This document shows positions 15,196 through 23,196 of a stretch of 37,264 nucleotides of DNA, in pieces. The stretch comes from an uncultured Aquimarina sp. GTDB taxonomy: Bacteria > Bacteroidota > Bacteroidia > Flavobacteriales > Flavobacteriaceae. The notes below the pieces were generated by a model. That model did not search any database, had not been told where the DNA came from, and saw only the letters and a program-made list of their open reading frames with translations. Position numbers and translations under genes: made by a program. The stretch is from positions 1 to 37,264 of the forward strand of contig NZ_CANMQT010000022.1 in assembly GCF_947500065.1 (NCBI RefSeq), in the 5' to 3' direction. Each line of letters starts with the position of its first letter. The stretch's first letter is position 1.

Positions 15196-17076
15196 ATGAG
15201 GCGATCCCATTATGGTATTTGTATTCTGGCATGTATGTGTTATTTTTTTTCTATTTCCACAATAAATGCGCAATTAGGATTTTGTAATGGGAATTCTGGA
15301 GATCCAATATTCAATGAAACTTTTGGTACAGGGACAACTAACGGTCCGGCATTACCTTTAACAAGTACAACTTATAACTATGTAAATGGGACACCAAATG
15401 ATGGTGATTATACGATTTCGAGTTTTACGGGGTATTTTGATTGGCATGATACACAAGATCATACACCAAATGATACCGATGGTAGAAGTTTAATCGTTAA
15501 TGCAAGTTTCACAGCTGGTGAGTTTTTTAGAAGAACGGTTACAGGATTGTGTGAGAATACATCTTATGAGTTTTCTTCCTGGCTTCTGAATCTATTACCT
15601 GCTAACAGCTGTAATAGTCAAGGAATACCGGTGAATGTTAATTTTCAAATTTGGGATACCTCAGATACTAATTTATTAGCTTCGGGAAGTACAGGTGATA
15701 TTGCATCTAGTGCAAATCCGATTTGGCGACAATACGGCCTTGTTTTTCAGACGTTACCAGGTCAAACTTCTGTAATTCTAAAAATGAGTAACAATGCAGA
15801 TGGTGGTTGCGGTAATGATCTTGCCATTGATGATATCATTTTTAGAACTTGCGGTGATTTTATCACGGTTACGGATATCCAAAGTAATACTGCGATTGAG
15901 GTATGCGAGAATGATACACCTATAGGAGTTACACTTACCGCAACACCAGATTTTTCAATTTACACATCGCATTCGTATCAATGGCAACAAAGTACCGATG
16001 GTATAAATTGGATAGATATTTCTGGAGAAACAACACCGATTTATGCGACTCCAGCAATAACGGTTACGATGTTCTATAGAGTTAAGGTTGCCGAAGACGC
16101 TATCAATCTTGCAAACCCGTTATGTAATGCATTATCAGAAATCTATGAAGTAAGTGTCATTCCGCAACCAAATGTACCCGTAAGTAATGGAGATGTCATA
16201 AATTGTGATAATGATAATCAGGGCGTTTCTGTAACGGTTCCAGGTTCTATTAGCGTTAATTGGTACGATAGTGTAGTAGGAGGGAATCTATTACTGACGG
16301 ATAATACCTCATATACTACTACGGTTGCGGGAACCTATTATGCAGAGGCAATCTCAGATATAGCTGGATGTATTTCTAATACACGAACAGCGGTATCTTT
16401 GGATTTCTTTGATGCTCCGCAAGTTGAGGATGAAGAAATTTCATTTTGTTTGGGTGAAAGCATACTATTAGATGCGGGTATTATTAATGTTATGTATTTG
16501 TGGAGTACTGGAGAAACTACATCACAAATTAACGTAAATACGGCAGGTACTTATATGGTAACGGTTACCGATACGAATATGTGTTCTAGTATAAAAACAA
16601 TTGTCGTTACAGAAAATACAGCTCCGATCATTGATACGATTACCTCGATTGGGGATTTAATCACTATAACAACAACTAACTCTGGAGCATTTGAATATTC
16701 TCTGGATGGGATAATTTATCAGGATAGTAATATTTTTGAAGGTGTTGAAGGAGGTTTATATCAAGTTCAGGTTAGAGAAATAAACGGTTGTGGAATGGAT
16801 TCAAGGGAATATCTATTATTAGTATATCCTAGTTATTTTACTCCGAATAATGATGGTTTTCATGAGTTGTGGCAGGTAGAAGGTATAGAAAGTTTTCCGA
16901 CAGCTTCGATTTATATATTTGATCGATATGGTAAATTGCTGAAACAATTACTCCCAAATAGCAATGGATGGGATGGAACGTACCAAGGCAGGCACATGCC
17001 ATCATCAGAATATTGGTTCCGAGTGGATCTACAAAATGAATCCAGCGTTACAGGACATTTTTCATTGATTAGATGA
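15196..17076 (+). CDS. T9SS type B sorting domain surface protein
   Basis: 627 aa from the ATG at 15196; a GTG eight codons upstream is the alternative, but the signal peptide (YFFSISTINAQ) fits the ATG. After the signal comes a jelly-roll-like domain of about 200 residues (FCNGNSGDPIFNETFG to AIDDIIFRTCG), similar to domains in secreted adhesins or carbohydrate-binding proteins. Then follow Ig/PKD-like segments with paired Cys and SYQWQQSTDG, and a C-terminal gliding-motility-type domain (about 545-627) with YFTPNNDGFHELWQVEG, IYIFDRYGKLLKQL and GWDGTYQGR. This marks export by the type IX system and surface attachment. It converges with the chitinase gene; binding of polysaccharide is a guess. 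Confidence 0.9.
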   Translation: MRRSHYGICILACMCYFFSISTINAQLGFCNGNSGDPIFNETFGTGTTNGPALPLTSTTYNYVNGTPNDGDYTISSFTGYFDWHDTQDHTPNDTDGRSLIVNASFTAGEFFRRTVTGLCENTSYEFSSWLLNLLPANSCNSQGIPVNVNFQIWDTSDTNLLASGSTGDIASSANPIWRQYGLVFQTLPGQTSVILKMSNNADGGCGNDLAIDDIIFRTCGDFITVTDIQSNTAIEVCENDTPIGVTLTATPDFSIYTSHSYQWQQSTDGINWIDISGETTPIYATPAITVTMFYRVKVAEDAINLANPLCNALSEIYEVSVIPQPNVPVSNGDVINCDNDNQGVSVTVPGSISVNWYDSVVGGNLLLTDNTSYTTTVAGTYYAEAISDIAGCISNTRTAVSLDFFDAPQVEDEEISFCLGESILLDAGIINVMYLWSTGETTSQINVNTAGTYMVTVTDTNMCSSIKTIVVTENTAPIIDTITSIGDLITITTTNSGAFEYSLDGIIYQDSNIFEGVEGGLYQVQVREINGCGMDSREYLLLVYPSYFTPNNDGFHELWQVEGIESFPTASIYIFDRYGKLLKQLLPNSNGWDGTYQGRHMPSSEYWFRVDLQNESSVTGHFSLIR

Positions 17077-17166
17077 TAGTATTCTCAAATCACTCTCGGA
17101 AAACCTTTTACACCATACGTATTTTTTCAAATGGATACTAAAGAACCTGGTTTTTTTTGGTCTATA

Positions 17167-18756
17167 TCAGTTAACACTAATTTTTTTACCTATTCGATAC
17201 TGCCCAAAATCAAGTTCTAGAATATAAAAACCTTTGGATAGTGATCTCATATCTATTTCTAAACGTCCATTATCTAATGATTTACTCATTAATTTTTGAC
17301 CTGAGATAGAAATTACATGTACAGTCTTTAATGTATCTTTATTGGATAATTCTTCTATATAAATAAAACCATTGTTGGTATATATAGCTATGTTTTCTAA
17401 TAGCTCCTCTTCATTAATACTTAAGGTACATGCTGAGTCTTCAGTACAATTCCCTGTTTCTAACCAAACTGAGTTTTCTCCCGGAATTTCATTTGCATTA
17501 GCATACCATTGGTTTTCCCATATTTTGCAACTGTAATACACACTAGTATTAGGAGTAGGGTAATCCGCTGTATTATTATATTCGGTAACACCGCAATATA
17601 CATCTCCTCCTCCGGTTGTGCATCCATCTGCTCCGCCACTATAAGGAGCCAAAGAGAATGAATTGGCTTCTGATATGGCTGTTGCTTCGGTGCTACCATT
17701 TAGCACCTTGCTAGCAACATTAAGGTAAGAATAAGCAGAACTATTAGCGGCTTCTAATAATAATTGCCAAATCATGATTCCGTCTTTTTTACCTTGACGA
17801 TCTGGATGTGTTTTAATATGATTTGATAACGAGGCGACATTTTCATGTGTATATTCATAATACGGTCCCCAAGGTTCATTAGGATAGTGTATTCCTGCTA
17901 CTACTTTAAAATCATATTGTTCCGCATAATAAGCGAATGCATCATACATAATGGATCTATTCATACTTCCTCCGGCATTATATCCTTGATACGCAATAAT
18001 ATCAATTTTGTTTCCTACACTCTGAATTACTGGTATCATATGTCCAGTAGCAGAAAACCCGAATAGATTGATTCCATTTGTTTGGGCGGGACCATTATAG
18101 AGTTCTGTGTCAGATTCTCCTGTTAGTGTATTTCTGTTTTCAAAAGCATAAGGTGAGGCGGTGTCATTATTACTTTGACCTCCTAATGCTCCGACACCAC
18201 TAGGTGCACAAGCTAGAATATACCCTTCACTTCTGGGCATGATAGCTCTGGAGTTATTAAAAAAATCAATGAAATGCTGAACATTTTCCGGACTTCCTAT
18301 ATTAGCGAAAGATCCATTTGGTTCAAAATCCCAATCTATTCCTGCAAATCCAAAATCATCAACAAGATCCTTTATTTGTTGGTACTCTATTTGGTCATAA
18401 ATCGTATTACTAGTCCAATAGGTTTCTCCACCGATTGATAAGATTACTTGTATACCTTTGTTTTTAAGCGCGGCAATACTTTCTTTAAGCGTGCATCCAT
18501 CATACGACATCTCGATTCCCGTATTTGATATATCAAAGGAGTCTTTGGTATATCTTAAATCTGGTTTTGCAAAAGCTAAGAATACATAATTGACAAAAGG
18601 TGGGATCCTTCTCAATTTAGAATCTTGATTTGTCGAAGTGTAATTCTCAGACCAAGAAGGGAAATATGCAAGAATTATGGGATCATTAACAGTGACTTGA
18701 GCTGTAATGATTACTGTATGAGCGAATATAATAACTAGTAAAATAATTTTTTTCAT
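17167..18756 (-). CDS. GH18 chitinase with chitin-binding module and T9SS type A sorting domain
   Basis: 529 aa. Signal peptide 1-19; GH18 barrel about 25-350 with the SxGG motif (LSIGG, 106-110) and catalytic GIDWDFEP, where Glu145 is the proton donor and Asp141/Asp143 complete DxDxE; the first Asp of DGxDxDxE is Ala. Strand 8 is GIMIWQ. A CBM5/12-like module lies at about 387-437 (Cys388, YYSCKIWENQWYA). The last 75 residues (NIAIYTNNGFIYIEEL, ISISGQKL, LSKGFYILEL) form a type A T9SS sorting domain, so the enzyme is secreted to hydrolyse beta-1,4-GlcNAc polymers. Start ATG. Barrel and sorting domain are certain; endo or exo action is not. Confidence 0.94.
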   Translation of the reverse strand: MKKIILLVIIFAHTVIITAQVTVNDPIILAYFPSWSENYTSTNQDSKLRRIPPFVNYVFLAFAKPDLRYTKDSFDISNTGIEMSYDGCTLKESIAALKNKGIQVILSIGGETYWTSNTIYDQIEYQQIKDLVDDFGFAGIDWDFEPNGSFANIGSPENVQHFIDFFNNSRAIMPRSEGYILACAPSGVGALGGQSNNDTASPYAFENRNTLTGESDTELYNGPAQTNGINLFGFSATGHMIPVIQSVGNKIDIIAYQGYNAGGSMNRSIMYDAFAYYAEQYDFKVVAGIHYPNEPWGPYYEYTHENVASLSNHIKTHPDRQGKKDGIMIWQLLLEAANSSAYSYLNVASKVLNGSTEATAISEANSFSLAPYSGGADGCTTGGGDVYCGVTEYNNTADYPTPNTSVYYSCKIWENQWYANANEIPGENSVWLETGNCTEDSACTLSINEEELLENIAIYTNNGFIYIEELSNKDTLKTVHVISISGQKLMSKSLDNGRLEIDMRSLSKGFYILELDFGQYRIGKKISVN

Positions 18757-18908
18757 TTCAAGGAATTCATGATGGGTTAGTGTTGTAGCAAATAAAAATG
18801 ATATGTCTTACTAGTTATAAACGATAAAAGTATATGGTAATTGTGAAACAGATATTGTGTTGAAAAAAAATAAAAACATTTTTGATACTATTTTAATCAG
18901 TAGTGTTC
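18757..18908. other. intergenic segment upstream of the chitinase
   Basis: No gene and no clear TAnnTTTG element seen. It holds the 5' leader of the chitinase gene and an AT-rich run around 18860-18895. The rest of this 300-base gap, to 19056, contains the degenerate LytTR tail. Confidence 0.55.
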
Positions 18909-19007
18909 TTATTCTAACCATTTTAAGAAATAATCTCTGGAAACTTCAATTTCTTGCACATTAAAAGAATGCCAGAGGAATAATTTATGGACATTATGAA
19001 AAGATAC
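18909..19007 (-). pseudogene. degenerate LytTR C-terminal fragment
   Basis: The minus strand reads, in frame to a TAA at 18909, HKLFLWHSFNVQEIEVSRDY and then FLKWLE. This parallels the end of the adjacent LytTR regulator (FNEQEIIVARERVKDFKDWL then E), with a three-residue deletion. The nucleotides also align (for example aatttcttgcacattaaaag here, aatctcttgttcattaaaat there). It has no start codon and is closed by a stop upstream, so it is a remnant of a second LytTR gene or of a partial tandem duplication. Confidence 0.55.
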
Positions 19008-19056
19008 TTAAATAGCTTTTTAAGTAACCTAAAGTTCATTTTTGACGGTTCTCTTA

Positions 19057-19812
19057 TTATTCTAGCCAATCTTTAAAGTCTTTAACTCGTTCTCTAGCCA
19101 CAATAATCTCTTGTTCATTAAAATGATGCAACTTTATTTGAAGTCTAGAATTGGTGTAGGATATGATATCTTTAATGGCATTAATATTAATATAGAATTT
19201 GCGATTTACGCGATAGAATTGTTGTGGATTTAACTCATTTTCTAAGGATTCTAAGGTAGTGTCAATAAGGTAATTTCGGTTTTCGTTAGTATGAAGATAA
19301 GTGCCTTTGTTTTCCGAATAAAAACATTCAATTTCCTCCACAGAGAATATTTTAAGATGTTGGCCTACACGCGCTGTAAAACGTTTTTTATACACTCTAT
19401 CCATAGGATTGACCAATAATTTTTTGATATCTTCAAAATCAACCTGTAATGATTGGGTAGAAGGTAATTGATCTTTGTATTTTTTTACTGCTGCTTCTAA
19501 TTCTTCATCATCAATAGGTTTCAGTATATAATCTATACTATTTAGTTTAAAGGCCTTTAATGCATATTCATCATAGGCAGTTGTAAAAATAATAGAGCTT
19601 TTGATAGTAACGGTATCAAATATCTCGAATGAGAGACCGTCACTTAATTGAATATCTAAAAAGATAAGATCCGGATGCTCATTATTACTGAACCATTCGA
19701 TAGATTCACTAACAGAATGTAGCATAGTATTCACCTTAATGCCGAGATCATCTAGCATACGACTTAATCTTCTGGCAGCAGGTTTTTCGTCTTCGATTAT
19801 TATTACATTCAT
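19057..19812 (-). CDS. LytTR-family response regulator
   Basis: 251 aa from the ATG at 19812. Receiver domain 1-115: acidic IIIEDE at 4-9, phospho-acceptor Asp53 in LIFLDIQ, Thr78 in FTTAYDEYA, Lys98 in YILKPID. LytTR DNA-binding domain about 138-251, with VEEIECFYSENKGTYLHT and FYRVNRKFYININAI. It is the likely partner of the LytS-type kinase at 23189. A TTG at 19827 extends the frame by five codons but falls on the TAACTTTG promoter element, so the ATG is preferred. Candidate operators for this protein lie at 25294-25323 and 27551-27580. The degenerate LytTR tail follows its stop. Confidence 0.94.
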   Translation of the reverse strand: MNVIIIEDEKPAARRLSRMLDDLGIKVNTMLHSVSESIEWFSNNEHPDLIFLDIQLSDGLSFEIFDTVTIKSSIIFTTAYDEYALKAFKLNSIDYILKPIDDEELEAAVKKYKDQLPSTQSLQVDFEDIKKLLVNPMDRVYKKRFTARVGQHLKIFSVEEIECFYSENKGTYLHTNENRNYLIDTTLESLENELNPQQFYRVNRKFYININAIKDIISYTNSRLQIKLHHFNEQEIIVARERVKDFKDWLE

Positions 19813-19824
19813 ATTTTTAAGCTT

Positions 19825-19832
19825 CAAAGTTA
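19825..19832 (-). promoter_or_regulatory. TAnnTTTG promoter -7 element of the LytTR gene
   Basis: The minus strand reads TAACTTTG, 12 bases upstream of the ATG at 19812. A second identical TAACTTTG lies 24 bases further upstream (19849-19856), followed by another TTTG (CAAA at 19857-19860) that could act as the -33 element. Confidence 0.5.
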
Positions 19833-19922
19833 TAGAGTTTTAAAGAATCAAAGTTACAAAGGATTGAACTTTAAACATTTTAATTATTTAACTTGATTTT
19901 TAAATGTTTAAATGACTTCACT

Positions 19923-19963
19923 ATCCAATTGATCTGATAATCCGATACGCTAATAATCTAATT
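19923..19963. repeat. degenerate 8-bp-phased repeat
   Basis: The units atccaattg, atctgata, atccgata, cgctaata and atctaatt follow in 8-bp phase after the first. The same consensus (atcyaNNN) recurs at 21206-21359. It sits between the LytTR gene and the stop of the amidohydrolase gene. Confidence 0.5.
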
Positions 19964-19968
19964 TATTT

Positions 19969-21102
19969 TTATTGTTGTACTTTTTTTCCAGCTTTCCGTA
20001 TAGATTCAATAGTATCTATATGCATAATATCCTCTATTGGATTTTTGCTAAGTAATAAAATGTCTGCGATATATCCTTCTTTTAAATACCCTATTTTATC
20101 AAGTTTAAATCGATCAGCTGGATAGGAGGTTGCTCCTTTTAGAACTTCTAAATTAGGTATTCCTGCTTCTGATACTAATATTAGTTCTTTATAGAGATCT
20201 GTACCATGATTGATATTAGCGTTTGGAGGATCGGTTCCCATTAATATGGGGATTCCTGCCTTGTATAATTTTTGTACTTCATTAAATAAAAATTCAGTTT
20301 TAGTTGCTACTTCCTCTTTGCTCTTTTTTCTGATAACTTCCGATACTTGTATAATTGTCAATAGGGTTGGGATAACAAAAAAATCTTTATTCTCTGATAG
20401 TTGTTTAAGTTGGTTATCGGCTAAAGCTTTATCTGTCCAAATATGCACCAAACCATCAGCATTATTATTTAGTACCTGGTACGCATCTTCGACTTTAGAA
20501 ATGTGAACCACTGCTTTTTTGTTGTTTTTATGTGCTTCATCAATGACAGCCTTTACGGTTTCATGTGATAAGGTAGTTTTCCAGGGCTCTACAATTATTT
20601 TTATATGATCTACTCCAGCATTAATGCGATCTTCTACAAATTTAGTGGCATCTTCAGGTTTTGTTAATGTTGGTACTGGGAATCCATATTGTGTTCCATG
20701 TCCTTCTGGAGCTGTTGCGGCATAACCAGCAACATAAAATCGAGCGTAGTTAGTAGAATCTTTCATTGATTTCATCATCCCTTGATACGGTTCTACTCCA
20801 TGCATATCAAGTAAGTTTAACACACCTGCTTGTGCTGCTTGTTTAAGTGAAGCAGGAGCCCACGCGTGAACATGAGAATTCGTCATTCCTGGCATTAGAA
20901 ACTTTCCTGTTCCATCAACTGTAGTAGCTTCTTTTTTTATAATTGGAGCAATTTTAGAAATTTTTCCATTTTCGACAAGTATGGACGTTTTCGGGATTAC
21001 TTTATCACCATCAAAAATGGTTACATCTTTTATAATAAAGGCTTCTTGAGCACTAAGTAGACCAATAAAAAATAGTAGAATAAGATTGATTAGTGTTTTC
21101 AT
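19969..21102 (-). CDS. secreted metal-dependent amidohydrolase
   Basis: 377 aa. Signal peptide 1-18 (FFIGLLSAQ). The amidohydrolase fold shows the full metal set: HVH (His77, His79), Lys168 in HIKIIVE (position of the carbamylated Lys), His200, His220 and Asp291 in MGTDPP. The C-terminal part returns to the small beta-sandwich (GYLKEGYIADILLLSKNP). The family includes imidazolonepropionase-like enzymes and prolidase/dipeptidase-like members; the substrate cannot be read. It stands between the LytTR gene and the 2TM array on the same strand, separated from both by repeat-containing gaps, so it may be a separate unit. Confidence 0.9.
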   Translation of the reverse strand: MKTLINLILLFFIGLLSAQEAFIIKDVTIFDGDKVIPKTSILVENGKISKIAPIIKKEATTVDGTGKFLMPGMTNSHVHAWAPASLKQAAQAGVLNLLDMHGVEPYQGMMKSMKDSTNYARFYVAGYAATAPEGHGTQYGFPVPTLTKPEDATKFVEDRINAGVDHIKIIVEPWKTTLSHETVKAVIDEAHKNNKKAVVHISKVEDAYQVLNNNADGLVHIWTDKALADNQLKQLSENKDFFVIPTLLTIIQVSEVIRKKSKEEVATKTEFLFNEVQKLYKAGIPILMGTDPPNANINHGTDLYKELILVSEAGIPNLEVLKGATSYPADRFKLDKIGYLKEGYIADILLLSKNPIEDIMHIDTIESIRKAGKKVQQ

Positions 21103-21205
21103 TTTGATTGATGTTTTGACTTCTTTGATTATTGGATTTTTTGGATATTTAGAGGGTTAGGCCTTAGGAAAAAAAATAAAATAGTTGTTAATTGGAATAC
21201 TTAAG

Positions 21206-21359
21206 GATCTAGTAATCCAATGATCTAATAATCCAGGAATCTAGATTACTGGAATTGTTAGACGATTAGATATATGATAGATTATAAAAAGCAGGATTAG
21301 ACTAAAGATTTATTAATCTAACAATCCAATGATCTAATAATCCAGCAATCTAGATTACT
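21206..21359. repeat. direct repeat pair of 8-bp-phased units
   Basis: A 37-base segment, starting aatccaatgatctaataatc, occurs at 21214-21250 and again at 21323-21359 with a single mismatch, start-to-start distance 109. Each copy is built of 8-bp steps (atccaatg, atctaata, atccagga/atccagca, atctagat). The stop codon of the 2TM gene at 21355 lies in the second copy. The segment between them is rich in related gattaga words. Confidence 0.85.
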
Positions 21360-21660
21360 CCCAAAGCTGTTTTTCTTTATCTTCTTCGTCCATGTATTTT
21401 CTGATTCTACGTTCTTCCCAATCTTTATCGAACATAGGATTGATTCTATAAGCTTTAACAGCATGGAAAGCTAAGCCAATTCCCCAGCCAAAAGCAGCCC
21501 ATAAAAACCAGGCATAACGCCATTCATTTGTGTAATAATTTATTCCGGCAAGAAACCCAATAATAACAATATATGAAAATAGGTTGTTGTAAAATTTCTT
21601 TAGTTCGTCTACGCGTTCTTTGGCGCGTTCGTATCTTTTTTGTTCTTCAAAATCTTTCAT
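21355..21660 (-). CDS. 2TM domain protein, 101 aa
   Basis: Small inner-membrane protein made of one 2TM domain: an N-terminal basic/acidic amphipathic helix (RYERAKERVDELKKFY), two membrane helices (about 27-45 and 50-72), a loop with WAAFGWGIGLAFHAVKA, and the C-terminal signature DWEERRIRKYMDEEDK. It is the last of five stand-alone 2TM genes after the histidine kinase. Its C-terminal part (KDWEERRIRKYMDE) is closest to the 2TM domain of the kinase (KDWEKKKIRKYMDE), so it may pair with or compete with that domain. The preceding gap is 126 bases, so it may be read separately. Confidence 0.9.
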   Translation of the reverse strand: MKDFEEQKRYERAKERVDELKKFYNNLFSYIVIIGFLAGINYYTNEWRYAWFLWAAFGWGIGLAFHAVKAYRINPMFDKDWEERRIRKYMDEEDKEKQLWE

Positions 21661-21786
21661 CAGTTTATATTTTATTGTTTTTTAATCGTCAGATGGAATT
21701 CGCTATCAAACATTTTGCTTAATATAAACAATCTGTTATAGCTCATTTCATGATGATTAGTTTTTAGTTATTAGTTTTGATTGATT

Positions 21787-22101
21787 TTATAATAGATCTA
21801 GTGTATCATCCTCTTCCATTAGTTTCTCGATTTTTTTCTTTTCCCAATTTTTACCAAAAATAAAATTCTTTTTAAAGACTCTCAGACCGTGAAATAGCAA
21901 TCCTATTCCCCAAAGTATTGGTGTGATGTATAAATGCCATTGGGACCAGTTTTTGAATCCTTGACTTTCAAAATTTGTATTGATAAAAAGTAGGACTAGG
22001 TTGATAACAACATAAAAGCTTAGATGTGTATAAAAACCTCTTTCATCATCCACTCTTTTTTTTGCTAACTTATATTTTTCCTCTTCTTCAAAATCTTGCA
22101 T
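21787..22101 (-). CDS. 2TM domain protein, 104 aa
   Basis: Single 2TM domain. N-terminal KYKLAKKRVDDERGFYTHLS, membrane helices about 28-45 and 56-75, the loop SQWHLYITPILWGIGLLFHG, and C-terminal FGKNWEKKKIEKLMEEDD. It is close to the next upstream paralogue at 22181 (both end in DD/KD-N-T-x-D-x-L-type tails and share LYITP-WGIGL). ATG start; 79 bases separate it from the previous gene. No catalytic residues are seen; a role in modulating the membrane-bound kinase is inference from domain sharing and gene order. Confidence 0.9.
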   Translation of the reverse strand: MQDFEEEEKYKLAKKRVDDERGFYTHLSFYVVINLVLLFINTNFESQGFKNWSQWHLYITPILWGIGLLFHGLRVFKKNFIFGKNWEKKKIEKLMEEDDTLDLL

Positions 22102-22180
22102 GTTATAAGTTTTAAATGATTGTTTTTTGATTGATGTATATTTTCTTAACTCGAACTAATGTTTTTAATATGGTTGATAT

Positions 22181-22495
22181 CTATAAATAATCTATAGTAT
22201 TATCCTTATCTATTATTTCTTTGATTTTTCGTTCTTCCCATTGTTTGCTAAAGATGATATTGGGATTAAAAACTTTTACCCAATGGCAGAATAAACCAAT
22301 TCCCCAGAAAAAAGGAGTGATATATAGATTCCATCGTAACCAATTATTAAATCCTTCATCTATAAAGTCAGAATTTATAAACAATAAAAAAGCATTTACA
22401 ATAAGATATGCTGTAAGATGGCTGTAAAACCCTTTTTCTGCTTCAACACGTTTTTTTGCTATTCTATATTTTTTTCGTTTTTCAAAATTTTCCAT
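22181..22495 (-). CDS. 2TM domain protein, 104 aa
   Basis: Single 2TM domain with KYRIAKKRVEAEKGFYSHLT, helices about 28-45 and 56-76, RWNLYITPFFWGIGLFCHW, and the terminal signature FSKQWEERKIKEIIDKD. Same length as the paralogue at 21787, so the two probably arose by tandem duplication. The stop is 12 bases... the preceding gene ends at 22508, leaving a gap of 12 bases, consistent with one transcript. ATG start. Confidence 0.9.
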   Translation of the reverse strand: MENFEKRKKYRIAKKRVEAEKGFYSHLTAYLIVNAFLLFINSDFIDEGFNNWLRWNLYITPFFWGIGLFCHWVKVFNPNIIFSKQWEERKIKEIIDKDNTIDYL

Positions 22496-22507
22496 TTTAA
22501 TTATTTT

Positions 22508-22840
22508 TTAAAAGTTATCATTATCATTCATCAACTCCTTAATTTTCTTTTCTTCCCATTTTTTGCTAAAAATGGATTTTTTGAACAGTTTTCCTAGTCC
22601 ATTTTTTCCTCTAAAAGCCAATAATCCGTGACCTAGTAAAAAAATACCCCATAATAAAGGAGAGCTTATTAAATTAGGAATCAAGTAACCGTCATATATA
22701 TAGTCTTTGAAATATAGAATCACAATAATAATAGCAATGTTTACAACGATGTATACGCTTAGGTGTGTATAGAAGGACTGTTCTTCTTCAACCCGTTTTT
22801 TTGCTTTTTTATATCTTTTGTGTAGCTCAGAATTTTCCAT
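22508..22840 (-). CDS. 2TM domain protein, 110 aa
   Basis: Single 2TM domain with RYKKAKKRVEEEQSFYTHLS, two helices (about 26-46 and 55-78) and a longer inter-motif loop (FRGKNGLGKLFKKSIFSKKW) ending in EEKKIKELMNDND. The loop insertion NGLGKLF-x-KSIFSKKWEE is shared almost exactly with the gene just upstream (22852-23196), pointing to a recent duplication. The gap to that gene is 11 bases. ATG start. Function unknown beyond the family; likely located in the inner membrane. Confidence 0.9.
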   Translation of the reverse strand: MENSELHKRYKKAKKRVEEEQSFYTHLSVYIVVNIAIIIVILYFKDYIYDGYLIPNLISSPLLWGIFLLGHGLLAFRGKNGLGKLFKKSIFSKKWEEKKIKELMNDNDNF

Positions 22841-22851
22841 TGTCTATTCTT

Positions 22852-23196
22852 TTATAGGTTATCCTTCTCATTCATAAACTCTTTGATCTTCTGTTCTTCC
22901 CATTTTTTACTGAAAATGGATTTGCTAAACAGTTTCCCTAATCCGTTTTTTTCTCTAAAAGTCCATAATCCGTGCCCTAGTAGACCTAAACCCCATAATA
23001 TTGGAGTGCTGATTAAATTCCACGGAAGGAAGTCGTTATAGCCGTCATCATTTACATAATCTCCAACTTTTATTTTAAAAATAAAGATGACAATATTCAT
23101 AACGATATATACTACAACGTGAGAGTAAAAAGACCTTTCTTCAATGACTCGTTTTTTTGCTTTTTTGTAGGCTTTTATTTTATCAAGATCATTCAT
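22852..23196 (-). CDS. 2TM domain protein, 114 aa
   Basis: Starts at the ATG at 23196 (MNDLDKIKAYKKAKKRVIEE), which overlaps the kinase stop (23189-23191) by 8 bases; a longer in-frame extension to 23277 lies wholly within the kinase gene and lacks family similarity. Two helices at about 24-42 and 58-78, then FREKNGLGKLFSKSIFSKKW and EEQKIKEFMNEKD. It is the nearest relative of the gene at 22508. The overlap suggests translational coupling with the kinase, so kinase and 2TM protein would be made together. Confidence 0.88.
   Translation of the reverse strand: MNDLDKIKAYKKAKKRVIEERSFYSHVVVYIVMNIVIFIFKIKVGDYVNDDGYNDFLPWNLISTPILWGLGLLGHGLWTFREKNGLGKLFSKSIFSKKWEEQKIKEFMNEKDNL

Noticed and set aside
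19813..19827. TTG-started extension of the LytTR regulator
   Set aside because: It overlaps the TAACTTTG promoter element, and receivers normally start just before the IIIEDE strand, as with the ATG at 19812.
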